64,000 nt of DNA, from NCBI RefSeq assembly GCF_000236785.1, contig NZ_AGUF01000010.1, positions 1-64,000 of the forward strand, given 5' to 3'. The notes beneath the pieces were generated by a model that saw only the letters and a program-made list of their open reading frames with translations, was not told the origin of the DNA and ran no database searches. This document shows, piece by piece, positions 25,733 through 34,665 of the stretch. Source of the DNA: Achromobacter arsenitoxydans SY8 (GTDB lineage: Bacteria > Pseudomonadota > Gammaproteobacteria > Burkholderiales > Burkholderiaceae_B). Position numbers and translations under genes: made by a program. Position 1 is the stretch's first letter. Each line of letters opens with the position of its first letter.

Positions 25733-27208
25733 ATGCAGCGTTATGGCTTGTTCATCAATGGCCGGAGCGTTCCGCCCCTACAGGGACGCTTGATCGCCGC
25801 CCACAACCCGTACACCGGAGACGCCTGGGCCGAAATCCCCGACGCCTGCGCAGAGGACGTGGACCTTGCCGTCCAGGCGGCCGAGCAGGCGTTTGAACAG
25901 ACCTGGCGCCACACGTCCGGCATCAAGCGCGCCCAGTGCCTGCTGCGCCTGGCGGACCTGATCGAGCAAAACGCCGACCGGATGGCCCGTATCGAATCCA
26001 CCGACAACGGCAAGATCATCCGCGAGACCCGCCCGCAGATGGTGTGGGTGGGACGCCAGCTGCGCTACTACGCCGGCTATGCCGACAAGCTGTACGGCCA
26101 GCAGATCCCGCTGGACCAGCCCGATACGCTGGACTACCTGAGCCTGGAACCCTACGGCGTGGTGGCCCTGATTACGGCCTGGAATTCTCCCCTGGCGCTG
26201 CTGGCGAACAAGCTGGCGCCCGCGCTGGCGGCGGGTAATTGCGTGGTGGTCAAGCCCAGCGAACACGCGTCCGCGTCCACACTGGAATTCGCCAGCCTGG
26301 TTCAGGCGGCGGGCTTTCCGGACGGCGTGTTCAATGTGGTCACGGGCGGCGCCGACACCGGCCGCGCGCTGGTCGAGCATCCCGGCGTCGCGATGGTCAG
26401 CTTTACCGGCAGTCCCGGCGTGGGCGCCGAGATCGCGTCCATGGCCGGCCGTCGCCTGACGCCCGTGAAGCTGGAACTGGGCGGCAAGTCGCCCAACATC
26501 ATCTTCGACGACGCGGACCTGGACAAGGCTGTGGTGGGCGCGCTGGCCGGGATCTTCGGCGCCACGGGCCAGACCTGCGTAGCCGGTTCGCGGCTGCTGG
26601 TGCAGCGCAGCGTGATGGATCGCGTGCTGGCGCCCCTGGTCGACAGGGCGCGCAAGATACGCATGGGCAATCCGCTGGACACGGCCACGGAAATGGGCAC
26701 GGTGGCCAACAAGCCCCAGTTCGACCGCATCCTGGCCACCATCGACAGGGCGCAGGGCGCCGGGGCCACATTGGCCTGCGGCGGCAAGCGCGCCCAGGGC
26801 GCGGGCCTGGAACGCGGCTACTTCATCGAGCCGACCATTTTCGCGGGCGTCGACAACGGCAGCGACCTGGCGCAGGAAGAGGTCTTCGGCCCGGTGCTGG
26901 CGGTCATCCCGTTCGATACCGAGGACGAAGCCATCCGCCTGGCCAACGGCACCCGGTACGGCCTGGCGGCCGGCCTCTGGACCCGGGATTTGAACCGCGC
27001 CATGCGCGTCTCGCGGGCGATGCGCGCGGGATCCGTGTGGGTGAACACCTACCGCGCCATCGCCGCCCAGGCCCCGTTCGGCGGTTTCAAGCAGTCGGGC
27101 ATCGGCCGGGAACGCGGCGAGGCCGGGCTGCGCGAATACCTCACCACGCGCAACGTGATGATTGATTTTTCTGAAGCGGTCCGCGACCCCTTCGCCATCC
27201 GGACCTGA
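25733..27208 (+). CDS. Aldehyde dehydrogenase
   Basis: NAD(P)-dependent enzyme of 491 residues that oxidises an aldehyde to the acid. Catalytic Cys282 is in GATGQTCVAGSRLL, the general base Glu248 in KLELGGKSPNI, Lys174 in VVVKPSEHAS and Asn151 in ITAWNSPLALLANK (usually NFP). FTGSPGVG at about 224-231 is the cofactor loop. It resembles the broad betaine-aldehyde/vanillin-type group, so the substrate remains open. It is followed 37 bases later by a Bug receptor and then a beta-hydroxyacid dehydrogenase, all in one direction. Confidence 0.93.
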   Translation: MQRYGLFINGRSVPPLQGRLIAAHNPYTGDAWAEIPDACAEDVDLAVQAAEQAFEQTWRHTSGIKRAQCLLRLADLIEQNADRMARIESTDNGKIIRETRPQMVWVGRQLRYYAGYADKLYGQQIPLDQPDTLDYLSLEPYGVVALITAWNSPLALLANKLAPALAAGNCVVVKPSEHASASTLEFASLVQAAGFPDGVFNVVTGGADTGRALVEHPGVAMVSFTGSPGVGAEIASMAGRRLTPVKLELGGKSPNIIFDDADLDKAVVGALAGIFGATGQTCVAGSRLLVQRSVMDRVLAPLVDRARKIRMGNPLDTATEMGTVANKPQFDRILATIDRAQGAGATLACGGKRAQGAGLERGYFIEPTIFAGVDNGSDLAQEEVFGPVLAVIPFDTEDEAIRLANGTRYGLAAGLWTRDLNRAMRVSRAMRAGSVWVNTYRAIAAQAPFGGFKQSGIGRERGEAGLREYLTTRNVMIDFSEAVRDPFAIRT

Positions 27209-27245
27209 GCCGATCGAGCCAGGCCAATCTGCCAAAGGAAGAGAC

Positions 27246-28277
27246 ATGAACGCACGAAAAATGGCGCCTCCGCGCGGGCGGCGCAGCATCCTGCGCGCCG
27301 CCCTGGCGGCCGTCGCCGCCGCGGCCACCCTGCCCCTGGGATACGCCGCGCAGGCAGCGCCCGCCTGGCCGTCGCAGCCCATCCGCATGGTGGTGCCCTT
27401 CCCGCCCGGCGGCTCGGTGGACACCGTCGCCCGCACGCTGGGCCAGGCGCTGCAGGAAGCGCTGGGCCAGCCCGTCATCATCGAAAACAAGCCCGGCGCC
27501 AGCAGCGTGCTCGGCGCCCGCTACGTCAAGCAGGCGGAGCCCGACGGCTACACCCTGCTGCTCAATGCCTCGCTGCAGGTCGCCAATCCGCTGCTGCTGG
27601 ACACCGTGACCTACGACGCGCTCAAGGACTTTGCGCCCATCACCGAGATCGGCGCGCAGCCCCAGCTTGTGCTGGTGCGCAAGGACAGCCCGTACCAGAC
27701 CCTGAAGGACCTGGTGACAGGCGCCAAGGCGAAGCCCGGCGAACTGACCTGGGCCATCGCCGCCTATGGGGCCGCGGGCCACCTCGCCTGCGAACTGGTC
27801 AACGAGCAGGCCGGGGTGAAGATGGAGGTCATTCCCTATCGCGGCGGCGGCCCGGCGCTGGTCGACCTGATGGGCGGCCAGGTCACGGCGATGACCGAGC
27901 CCATGGCGTCGGCCTACCCCCACGTCAAGGACGGCAAGCTGCGCGCGCTGGCGGTCACCAGCAGCCAGCGCGTGGCGGCGATCCCCGACGTCCCCACCGT
28001 GGCCGAGGCCGGCTACGCCGGCTTCGACATGCCGAGCTGGTACGGGATCTGGGCGCCCGCTGGCACGCCGCAACCCGTGATCGACAAGGTCTACGCGGCC
28101 ACGCGGGAAGCGCTGAAGAACCCGGCGGTCAAGGCGAAATTCGAGGCCCTGTCCTTCATCCCGGTGGGTTCCAGCCCGCAGGAGTTCGCCGCCTTCCAGG
28201 CCAACGAATACAAGACCTACGAAAAAGTCATCAAGGTCATCAAGTCGCGCGGCGCGAACGCCGCGCCGCGCACCTGA
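27246..28277 (+). CDS. Bug-family (TctC-like) periplasmic solute receptor
   Basis: Secreted receptor of 343 residues. Its N-terminus differs from the other two Bug proteins: PRGRRSILRAALAAVA has a twin-arginine look, and the signal region runs to about residue 38 (AAQAAPAWP), so Tat export is possible. Mature motifs are PIRMVVPFPPGGSVDT and IENKPGASSVLGARYV. AGGAAGAG lies just before the ATG. Sandwiched between the aldehyde dehydrogenase and the hydroxyisobutyrate dehydrogenase-like gene, it likely serves a second substrate of this cluster. Confidence 0.92.
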   Translation: MNARKMAPPRGRRSILRAALAAVAAAATLPLGYAAQAAPAWPSQPIRMVVPFPPGGSVDTVARTLGQALQEALGQPVIIENKPGASSVLGARYVKQAEPDGYTLLLNASLQVANPLLLDTVTYDALKDFAPITEIGAQPQLVLVRKDSPYQTLKDLVTGAKAKPGELTWAIAAYGAAGHLACELVNEQAGVKMEVIPYRGGGPALVDLMGGQVTAMTEPMASAYPHVKDGKLRALAVTSSQRVAAIPDVPTVAEAGYAGFDMPSWYGIWAPAGTPQPVIDKVYAATREALKNPAVKAKFEALSFIPVGSSPQEFAAFQANEYKTYEKVIKVIKSRGANAAPRT

Positions 28278-28295
28278 ACATCAAGGAGACATCGA

Positions 28296-29201
28296 ATGAA
28301 GAGCGAAGCGGATATCCTGGGTTTCATCGGCCTGGGCGTGATGGGCGGCCCCATGTGCGCCAACCTCCTGAAAAAGGCCGGCCGCAAGGTCGTCGCCTAT
28401 GACACCGTGCCGGCCGCGGCGGACGAGGCCGCGGCGCAAGGCGCCGAACTCGCCCCCGGCGTGGCGCAGGTGGCCGAACAGGCAGACATCGTCTTCCTGT
28501 CGCTGCCCTCCATCGACCAGGTCGAATCGGTCTGCCAGGCTATCCTCGCGGCGCCCCGGCGGCCGTCCCTGATCGTCGACATGAGCACCAGCAATGTCAC
28601 CCGGACGCGCGCCCTGGCCGACCGCCTCAAGGCCGAAGGCATCGCCTTCGTGGATGCGCCCGTCGCCCGCACCAAGCAGGCCGCGGTAGACGGCAAGCTG
28701 TTCATCAGCGTCGGCGGGTCGGCGCAGGACTTCGAGCGGGTCGCGCCCTACCTGCGCTGCATGGGCAGCGACGTGCTGCATTGCGGCGACGTGGGCAGCG
28801 GCCAGATCGTCAAGATCCTGAACAACTACGTCGTGTTCATGACCGTCAACGCGCTGTCCGAGGCCATCACGATCGGGCGCCAGGCCGGCATGGAGGCCGA
28901 GAAACTGCTGTCGCTGCTATCGCAGGGGTCGGCCGACAGCTTCGTGCTGCGCAACCACGGCATGAAGTCGCTGGCCAAGGACGACTTCCCGGAAAAGACC
29001 TTCCCCATGACCTACGCCATCAAGGACTGCTCGCTGGCCCTGGACCTGGCGAAGGAAGGCGGCTTCAGTCCGCGCATCGGCGCCTACACCCACGACATGA
29101 TGTGCCGGGCGCGCGACGCGGGCTACGCGCAGAACTACCACCCCGCCGTCATCAAACTGATCGACGGACGGGTCAAGACCAATCTGCCCGAACGGGTCTG
29201 A
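28296..29201 (+). CDS. 3-hydroxyisobutyrate dehydrogenase-family NAD(P) oxidoreductase
   Basis: Enzyme of 301 residues. The Rossmann motif GFIGLGVMGGPMCANLLKKA is the family hallmark, followed by the substrate-binding VDMSTSNVTRTRALADRL, the FVDAPVARTKQAAVDGKLFISVGG region (in shorter parts APVARTKQA and GKLFISVGG) and the catalytic lysine in GQIVKILNNYVVF at about 171. Such enzymes oxidise beta-hydroxy acids such as 3-hydroxyisobutyrate, tartronate semialdehyde (reverse) or related compounds; specificity is not readable. It sits 18 bases after the Bug gene and 22 bases before an MmgE/PrpD gene. Confidence 0.92.
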   Translation: MKSEADILGFIGLGVMGGPMCANLLKKAGRKVVAYDTVPAAADEAAAQGAELAPGVAQVAEQADIVFLSLPSIDQVESVCQAILAAPRRPSLIVDMSTSNVTRTRALADRLKAEGIAFVDAPVARTKQAAVDGKLFISVGGSAQDFERVAPYLRCMGSDVLHCGDVGSGQIVKILNNYVVFMTVNALSEAITIGRQAGMEAEKLLSLLSQGSADSFVLRNHGMKSLAKDDFPEKTFPMTYAIKDCSLALDLAKEGGFSPRIGAYTHDMMCRARDAGYAQNYHPAVIKLIDGRVKTNLPERV

Positions 29202-29223
29202 GCCGCCACGTCAGGACCGCAGC

Positions 29224-30630
29224 ATGAACCCCGATCCGGCCGCCGCCCCGCCCGACGCCACCCGTACCTTGGCCGCCTTCGCCAGCGGCTTGCAATACGC
29301 GTCGATCCCGCAGGCGGTCGTCGACAGGATGAAGACCAGCCTGATCGACAGCATCGGCTGCTGCCTCTACGGCATCTCCTTGCCCTGGACGCGGCACGTG
29401 CTGGCGATGGCGCAGGAAGACGGCTGCCGCCCGGCGGCGGTCATCTTCGGCGCCGGCGAACGCACCAGTCCGGGCAACGCGGCGCTGGTCAACGCCACGG
29501 CCGGACACGCCTTCGAACTGGACGACATCCACAAGGAATCCATCGTCCACCCCGGCTCGCTGGCGCTTCCCGCCATCGCCGCGCTGGCCGGCCAGGCAGG
29601 CCAGCGATCCGGCCGCGACTGGCTGGCGGCGCTGACCGCGGGCTACGAGGTCGGCACGCGCGTCGGCAACGCCGCCACCATGCAGCTGTTTTTTCGCGGC
29701 TTCCATCCGCAAGGAACGTCCGGCTGCTTCGTCGCGGCCGCCGCCGCGGCGCGCATGCTGGACCTGGACGCGGACCAGACCCAGCACGCTTACGGCATCG
29801 CCGGCTCGCAGGCGGCGGGCCTGATGGCCGCGCAGGAAGGCGCCATGGTCAAGCGCCTGCACGCCGGTCGCGCCGCGCAAGGCGGTGTCATGGCCGCCCT
29901 GCTCGCCCGGCGCGGCTTCACCGGTATCGCCAACGTGCTGGAAGCCGACTATGGCGGATACCTGAGCGCCTATTCGGGGGCCCCCACGCCCGCCCGGCTG
30001 ACCGATGGGCTGGGCAAGGACTGGGAAGCCGGCAAGGTCGGCTACAAGCCGTATGCCTCCGTGACCAGCATCCATGCCGCCCAGGACGCGCTGCGCGCCC
30101 TCTGCCGCGAAGGCGCGCTGACGGCAGGCGACATCGCCCGCATCCGCGTCGGCGTCAGTTCCATGACGCACGTGCATTGCGCCTGGCCCTATCGCGCACA
30201 GGGCGTCACTGCGGCGCAGATGAATCTCTACTACGGCCTGGCGGCCATCGCGGTGGACGGAGAGGCCTTCGTCGCGCAATATCGCGAAGACCGTCTGAGC
30301 GATCCCCGGCTGCTTGCGCTGATCGGCCGTATCGAGGCCCATGCCGATCCGGAAATCGACGCCATGGGCGCCGCGTTCCGGCATGCGGCGCGCGTGGAAG
30401 TCCTGACGCGCGACGGCGCCGTCCTGCGGCGCGACATCCTGCACCGCCGCGGCAGCCCCGAGAACCCGCTAAGCCACGATGACGTGGTGGCCAAGTTCCA
30501 TCTTGTCGCGGCCGAGGTCATTCCAGACGCGCGCGCCCGCGCCATCGTCCAGACGGTCGAGGACCTGGACAGCCTGCCCGACGCAACGTCTCTGCTTGCG
30601 CTGCTGGAGCCCCCGATCCGCAGGCCCTGA
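29224..30630 (+). CDS. MmgE/PrpD-family protein
   Basis: Protein of 468 residues of the family that contains 2-methylcitrate dehydratase (PrpD), cis-aconitate decarboxylase-like enzymes and imine/iminodisuccinate epimerase relatives. Diagnostic pieces are DSIGCCLYGISL near residue 40, NATAGHAFELDDIHKESIVHPGS at about 90-112 (AFELDDIH is the core) and KPYASVTSIHAAQDAL at about 277, with the conserved acid and base histidines. The reaction is therefore a dehydration, decarboxylation or epimerisation of a di/tricarboxylic acid (family knowledge). It ends the plus-strand cluster and converges with a LysR gene. Confidence 0.9.
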   Translation: MNPDPAAAPPDATRTLAAFASGLQYASIPQAVVDRMKTSLIDSIGCCLYGISLPWTRHVLAMAQEDGCRPAAVIFGAGERTSPGNAALVNATAGHAFELDDIHKESIVHPGSLALPAIAALAGQAGQRSGRDWLAALTAGYEVGTRVGNAATMQLFFRGFHPQGTSGCFVAAAAAARMLDLDADQTQHAYGIAGSQAAGLMAAQEGAMVKRLHAGRAAQGGVMAALLARRGFTGIANVLEADYGGYLSAYSGAPTPARLTDGLGKDWEAGKVGYKPYASVTSIHAAQDALRALCREGALTAGDIARIRVGVSSMTHVHCAWPYRAQGVTAAQMNLYYGLAAIAVDGEAFVAQYREDRLSDPRLLALIGRIEAHADPEIDAMGAAFRHAARVEVLTRDGAVLRRDILHRRGSPENPLSHDDVVAKFHLVAAEVIPDARARAIVQTVEDLDSLPDATSLLALLEPPIRRP

Positions 30631-30667
30631 CGGCTTGCGCTTCAGGCTGCCGCCTCAGGCAACCGCT

Positions 30668-31558
30668 TCAGGCGTCCAACGCCATGCGCTTTACCAGGTG
30701 GCCGACCACGCGCCGGGTCAGGTCGCTGGCGTGCTTGTCGCTCCAGATCAGTTCCAGGCACACCTGCCCCGAGCTCTGCGGCAGCTCGCGAAAAACCACG
30801 CCCGCGAACCCCGTTGTCGCATAGGATGCCGGCGCGACGGACACGCCCAGGCCCAGGCGCACCATCTGGAAAATCGTGAGCGGGCTGCGCGCCGTGTGCC
30901 GGAAGTCCGGGCTGAATCCCGCCTCGTGGCAGCAGGCGACGATGGCGTCATAGATGGCCGGGCCGTGTTCGCGGCGCAGCGCGACCATCGGTTCTTCCGA
31001 CAGCATGGACAGCTGAAAGCCTTCTGTCTGCGCCAGCGGGTGCCGGCTGGGCAACACCGCCACCAGCGGTTCGCGATAGATGAGCTGGCGCCGCACCTCG
31101 GCGCGTTCCGGCCGGGCGTGCACGATGCCCACGTCCAGCAGCCCCAGCGACACCGCCTTCACCTGCTCGGCCGACACCATGTCGACCAGCGACAGCGCCA
31201 CGCCCGGGAATTCCGCGGCCACCAGGCGCTGCACATGCGACACCAGGTGAAACAGCGCGGACGTGGCGACGCCCATCCGCAACACGCCCGCATCATCGTT
31301 GCCGGCCCGCACCGCCGCGTTGACCGCCGTGCGCATCTGGTCCAGCAGGATGCGCGTCTCGCGCAGGAAGGCCTGGCCGGCCGGCGTAAGCTTGACCTCG
31401 CGGCGGGTGCGGTGCAGCAGTTGCACCCCCATCTCTTCTTCCAGCGACTTCACGTGCTGCGACAGGGGCGGCTGTGAAATGTTCAGCCTTTCGGCGGCCC
31501 GGCGGAAGCTGAGCTCCTCCGCGACAGTCACAAAGTACCGCAGTTGGCGCATGTCCAT
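30668..31558 (-). CDS. LysR-family transcriptional regulator at the end of the Liv operon
   Basis: Regulator of 296 residues with the helix-turn-helix MRQLRYFVTVAEELSFRRAAE region, LNISQPPLSQHVKSLEEEMG, and an effector domain of the CatR/BenM-like kind (VARPER-type VGIVHARPERAEV, PLVAVLPSRHPLA). Such regulators often sense aromatic or muconate-like acids, though the ligand cannot be read. It starts 108 bases after the MmgE/PrpD stop in the same direction. It may be cotranscribed with the long operon above it or have its own promoter in that gap. The ATG at 31558 starts the canonical MDMRQLRYF opening. Confidence 0.92.
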   Translation of the reverse strand: MDMRQLRYFVTVAEELSFRRAAERLNISQPPLSQHVKSLEEEMGVQLLHRTRREVKLTPAGQAFLRETRILLDQMRTAVNAAVRAGNDDAGVLRMGVATSALFHLVSHVQRLVAAEFPGVALSLVDMVSAEQVKAVSLGLLDVGIVHARPERAEVRRQLIYREPLVAVLPSRHPLAQTEGFQLSMLSEEPMVALRREHGPAIYDAIVACCHEAGFSPDFRHTARSPLTIFQMVRLGLGVSVAPASYATTGFAGVVFRELPQSSGQVCLELIWSDKHASDLTRRVVGHLVKRMALDA

Positions 31559-31666
31559 GGCATGACATCTTCTTGTTCGGGCTGGGAACGGACCGCCGCC
31601 AGCGGGCGGCAGGCAAGCATACTCCGCTGCGCCGCCCTTGCCCATCCTCCCTGTCGCGCTGCGCCT

Positions 31667-33070
31667 TCAGCCCAGCAGCTTGGTCAGCGCCCGGACCGGC
31701 GTCGACGGCTCCGCCGACAGGAAGGCGTCCAGGATCAGCGCGACCCGCACGTCGGGCAGCGTCAGGCCGGCGTTCGCCTTGAACTTTTCAACGATGTCGG
31801 CCTGGCCCAGCGCGCGCTCGCCGCTGCCCAGGTTGACCGGCACGTCCTCCTGCAGGCGCGTGCCGTCATGCAGCGTCACCGTCACCGCGCCCGAGAAATA
31901 CCGCGGGAACGCCGTGACTTCCTGCGCCCGGCACGTGGTGCGCCCGGCCAGCGACAGCAGCGCCGGATCCGCCAGCCGGGCGGGCGCCAGTTCCTGCAGC
32001 GTGAAACGCCCCAGCGCCAGGCAGCCCGCCACGACGAACTGCACGCTGAACTTGGCGTCGTAGTCGCTGCGCGGCCGGGTCTTGATGTGGGCCGGGTCGG
32101 CGACGATGGGCAAGGTGGCTGCGGGCAGGTCGCATTCCACCGACCGGATGCGCCCCGCGTCCTTGATGCGGGCATGGATGCGCAGCGCCGCTTCCGCGCA
32201 GCCGTGGATGAAATGGCACACGGGATAGGGCTTGATAGAGGTTTCCATCAACGTCCACTCCGCCCCAAGCGCGTTGATGACCGAGTCCGCGTCCACCTGG
32301 TCGGCACGCGCCTGCATGTGGGTCTCGTATAGACCGAACTGGCCCTCATAGGGCCGCCGCGGCCCGAAGAATCCGGCCTGCGCCATCTGGGCGGCCGTGA
32401 TGCCGGCAAAGGCGCCCCAGCCGGGATGCAGGCGCTTGGTCCAGGCTCCGTCTTCCAGGAACACCTGCACCCCCGATGCCGTGCTGGCCGCGATGCCCTG
32501 CGCCGCCACCAGCTGGTCTTCGCTCAGCCCCAGCAGCTTGCCGGCCACCAGCGCCGAACTGAAGTGCGACACCACGCCCGTGGCGTGATACCCGCCCTGG
32601 TGAAAGCCGCCCTTGACGGACCGGCCCAGGCGTATGGCCGTCTCCATGCCGATCGCGTAGGCGGTCAACAGCTCTGCCCAGCTCAGGTCCAGGGTCTCGC
32701 CCAATGCCAGCGCCGCCGGCAGGCAGGCCACCGACGGATGCACGATGGCGCCCGGGTGCGTGTCGTCGAAATCCAGTCCGTGCATCAGGTAGCCGTTGGC
32801 CATGGCCGCGTCGCGCGCCTGCAGCGCCGCGCCGCCCCCGATGACCGTGGCGTCGCCCGGCGCGCCAGCCGCGCGGATGCCGGCCAGCCCCGGCCCGGAA
32901 AAGTCGAACTGGTGGGCGGCGATGCCCAGCCCGATGGCGTCGATGATATGGAGCAGCGATTTTTCGCGCACCGCCTCCGGCATCGACGCCAGCGTCAGGC
33001 CGCGGGCAAAGCGCGCCAGGCCCAGCGCCAGGCTGGAGGACGGCGCTTGCAGATTCGAAGTTGCATGCAT
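31667..33070 (-). CDS. MmgE/PrpD-family protein (second copy)
   Basis: Protein of 467 residues, a distant paralogue of the plus-strand copy at 29224. Landmarks are DAIGLGIAAHQFDFSGPG, NGYLMHGLDFDDTHPGAIVHPS at about 92-113 (core GLDFDDTHPG) and KPYPVCHFIHGCAEAAL at about 282. The FHQGGYHATGV segment is the family's conserved middle motif. A dehydratase, decarboxylase or epimerase acting on a polycarboxylate is expected. It lies downstream of the MBL lactonase-like gene in the 11-gene minus-strand unit, 56 bases away, and thus probably acts late in that pathway. Confidence 0.9.
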   Translation of the reverse strand: MHATSNLQAPSSSLALGLARFARGLTLASMPEAVREKSLLHIIDAIGLGIAAHQFDFSGPGLAGIRAAGAPGDATVIGGGAALQARDAAMANGYLMHGLDFDDTHPGAIVHPSVACLPAALALGETLDLSWAELLTAYAIGMETAIRLGRSVKGGFHQGGYHATGVVSHFSSALVAGKLLGLSEDQLVAAQGIAASTASGVQVFLEDGAWTKRLHPGWGAFAGITAAQMAQAGFFGPRRPYEGQFGLYETHMQARADQVDADSVINALGAEWTLMETSIKPYPVCHFIHGCAEAALRIHARIKDAGRIRSVECDLPAATLPIVADPAHIKTRPRSDYDAKFSVQFVVAGCLALGRFTLQELAPARLADPALLSLAGRTTCRAQEVTAFPRYFSGAVTVTLHDGTRLQEDVPVNLGSGERALGQADIVEKFKANAGLTLPDVRVALILDAFLSAEPSTPVRALTKLLG

Positions 33071-33126
33071 GGTGACCAGGTTTCCAAAGTAGAAGCCGCC
33101 ACGCCCGCGGGCGCGGCACGCGGGAA

Positions 33127-33930
33127 TCAGGATTCGGGGTTCTCGTGCAGAATCGCCACCGGGACAGGCAGGTCTCCTGGCAGGTTGGGATAGCGTTTCA
33201 GCACCTGCGGATCGTGCCCCGGCACAAAGTGGCTCACCGAGCCGGCCAGCTTGAGCAGGCGCTTGTGCCCGGCCAGCATCTGCTCCACGTCCACCACCAC
33301 GGGAAACGGAAGCTTCAGCGTGGCGTTGTCGTAGTAATGCGCGGCATCAGAGGCCAGGACCACCCAGCCGCGCGCGGTATGCACCCGCACCGCCTGCAGC
33401 CCCTTGGTATGGCCGCCGATCCGCAGCAGCTCGATGCCGGGCTGCAAGACGTCGTCGCCGTCATGGAATTCCACCCGGTCCTCGTACAGCCGGCGGACGA
33501 ACTCGCAGACGTCCTCGACGGCAAAGGCCCGCCGCAGCACCGGCTGGCACATGCAGGGCCCGGTGGCGAACGCCGCTTCGGCCTCCTGCAGGTGAAACCG
33601 GGCGTTGGGCAGCTTGTCCAGATTGCCGGCGTGGTCCCAGTGCAGGTGGGTCAGGATCACGTCCCGGATCTGCTCGGGCCGCACGCCCAGGTGCCGCAGC
33701 GCGTCGATCGGGCAGCAGTCCAGCGGCCGCCCGCGCTGCGACGCGCCGCGTTCGCCAAACCCGGTGTCCACCAGGATGGCGGTATCGCCCAGTTTGATCA
33801 GCCACACGTAGAAATCCATGTCCACGGTGCCGTCGTGGGCATCGTGCAGGATGAAATTGTGCGAAGCCGGACGCGTCATGCGGGCATAGCGCAGCGCATA
33901 GACTTCATAGCAGGGTAAGTTGTCGGTCAT
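33127..33930 (-). CDS. MBL-fold metallohydrolase, N-acyl-homoserine lactonase-like
   Basis: Metallo-beta-lactamase-fold enzyme of 267 residues. The dinuclear zinc motif HLHWDHAG gives His95, His97, Asp99 and His100; further ligands are His174 in IGGHTKGLQ, Asp195 in VLASDAAHYY and a C-terminal His in PGHDPQVL. The spacing matches AiiA/AttM lactonases, which hydrolyse gamma-lactones. Its place inside a catabolic operon, as with AttM in the Agrobacterium gamma-butyrolactone operon, argues for a pathway lactone rather than quorum quenching (inference). It starts 21 bases after LivF. Confidence 0.9.
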   Translation of the reverse strand: MTDNLPCYEVYALRYARMTRPASHNFILHDAHDGTVDMDFYVWLIKLGDTAILVDTGFGERGASQRGRPLDCCPIDALRHLGVRPEQIRDVILTHLHWDHAGNLDKLPNARFHLQEAEAAFATGPCMCQPVLRRAFAVEDVCEFVRRLYEDRVEFHDGDDVLQPGIELLRIGGHTKGLQAVRVHTARGWVVLASDAAHYYDNATLKLPFPVVVDVEQMLAGHKRLLKLAGSVSHFVPGHDPQVLKRYPNLPGDLPVPVAILHENPES

Positions 33931-33951
33931 GGCCGGGCGCCTCCTACGCCC

Positions 33952-34665
33952 TTATACGCCAAGATAGGCTTGCCTTACGAAATCGTCCTCAAGCAGTTCC
34001 TGGCCCGTGCCCGTGCGCACGACTTCGCCGCGCTCCAGCACATAGGCCCGGTGCGAAAGCCGCATGGCCAGCCGGGCGTTCTGCTCCACCAGCACAATGG
34101 ACAGGCCGGTTTCCCGGTTCAGCCGTTCGACGGCCTGGGCGATTTCCGCGATCACCTTGGGCGCCAGTCCCAGCGACGGCTCGTCCAGCAGCAGCAGCCT
34201 GGGCTGGGCCATGAGCGCCCGGCCGATCGCCACCATCTGCTGTTCGCCCCCCGACAGCGATCCGGCCATCTGGGCGCGCCGCTCCTGCACGCGGGGGAAC
34301 AGGCCGTAAATCAGATCCAGCGTCCGCCGGCGCGTAGCCGCGCAGCGCGTGGTGTAGGCGCCCAGTTCCAGGTTGTCCATCACCGTCATGCGGGGAAACA
34401 GCCGCCGCCCCTCGGGCGACAGGGCGATGCCGCGCGCGACGCGTCCCGCGGCGGACATGCCGGAAATCGACATGCCGTCCCAGCGCAGGTCGCCCCGCGC
34501 CAGCGTCTTGAGCCCCATCATCGCCTTCAGGGTGGTGGACTTGCCGGCGCCGTTGGATCCCACCAGGGCCACGATCTCGCCCTCGTCGACCCGCAGCGAC
34601 ACATCGTGCACGGCCTCCAACGGGCCATAGCAGACCGCGATGGACTGCGCTTCAAGCGTGGGCAT
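33952..34665 (-). CDS. livF: Branched-chain-type ABC importer, ATPase LivF
   Basis: Cytoplasmic ATPase subunit of 237 residues. Walker A is GSNGAGKST at about 36-44, the signature is LSGGEQQM, Walker B LLLLDEPSLGLAPK, and the switch histidine is replaced in the usual LivF manner by the VEQN motif. With LivG it powers the LivHM permease. Its start overlaps the end of livG by 14 bases, implying translational coupling. Substrates of Liv systems in betaproteobacteria range from amino acids to amides, urea and aromatic acids, so the name denotes family, not substrate. Confidence 0.93.
   Translation of the reverse strand: MPTLEAQSIAVCYGPLEAVHDVSLRVDEGEIVALVGSNGAGKSTTLKAMMGLKTLARGDLRWDGMSISGMSAAGRVARGIALSPEGRRLFPRMTVMDNLELGAYTTRCAATRRRTLDLIYGLFPRVQERRAQMAGSLSGGEQQMVAIGRALMAQPRLLLLDEPSLGLAPKVIAEIAQAVERLNRETGLSIVLVEQNARLAMRLSHRAYVLERGEVVRTGTGQELLEDDFVRQAYLGV

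Noticed and set aside
33127-33930. Calling the MBL enzyme a quorum-quenching protein
   Set aside because: Motifs fit, but the operon context favours a metabolic lactone; no luxI/luxR-type gene is nearby.
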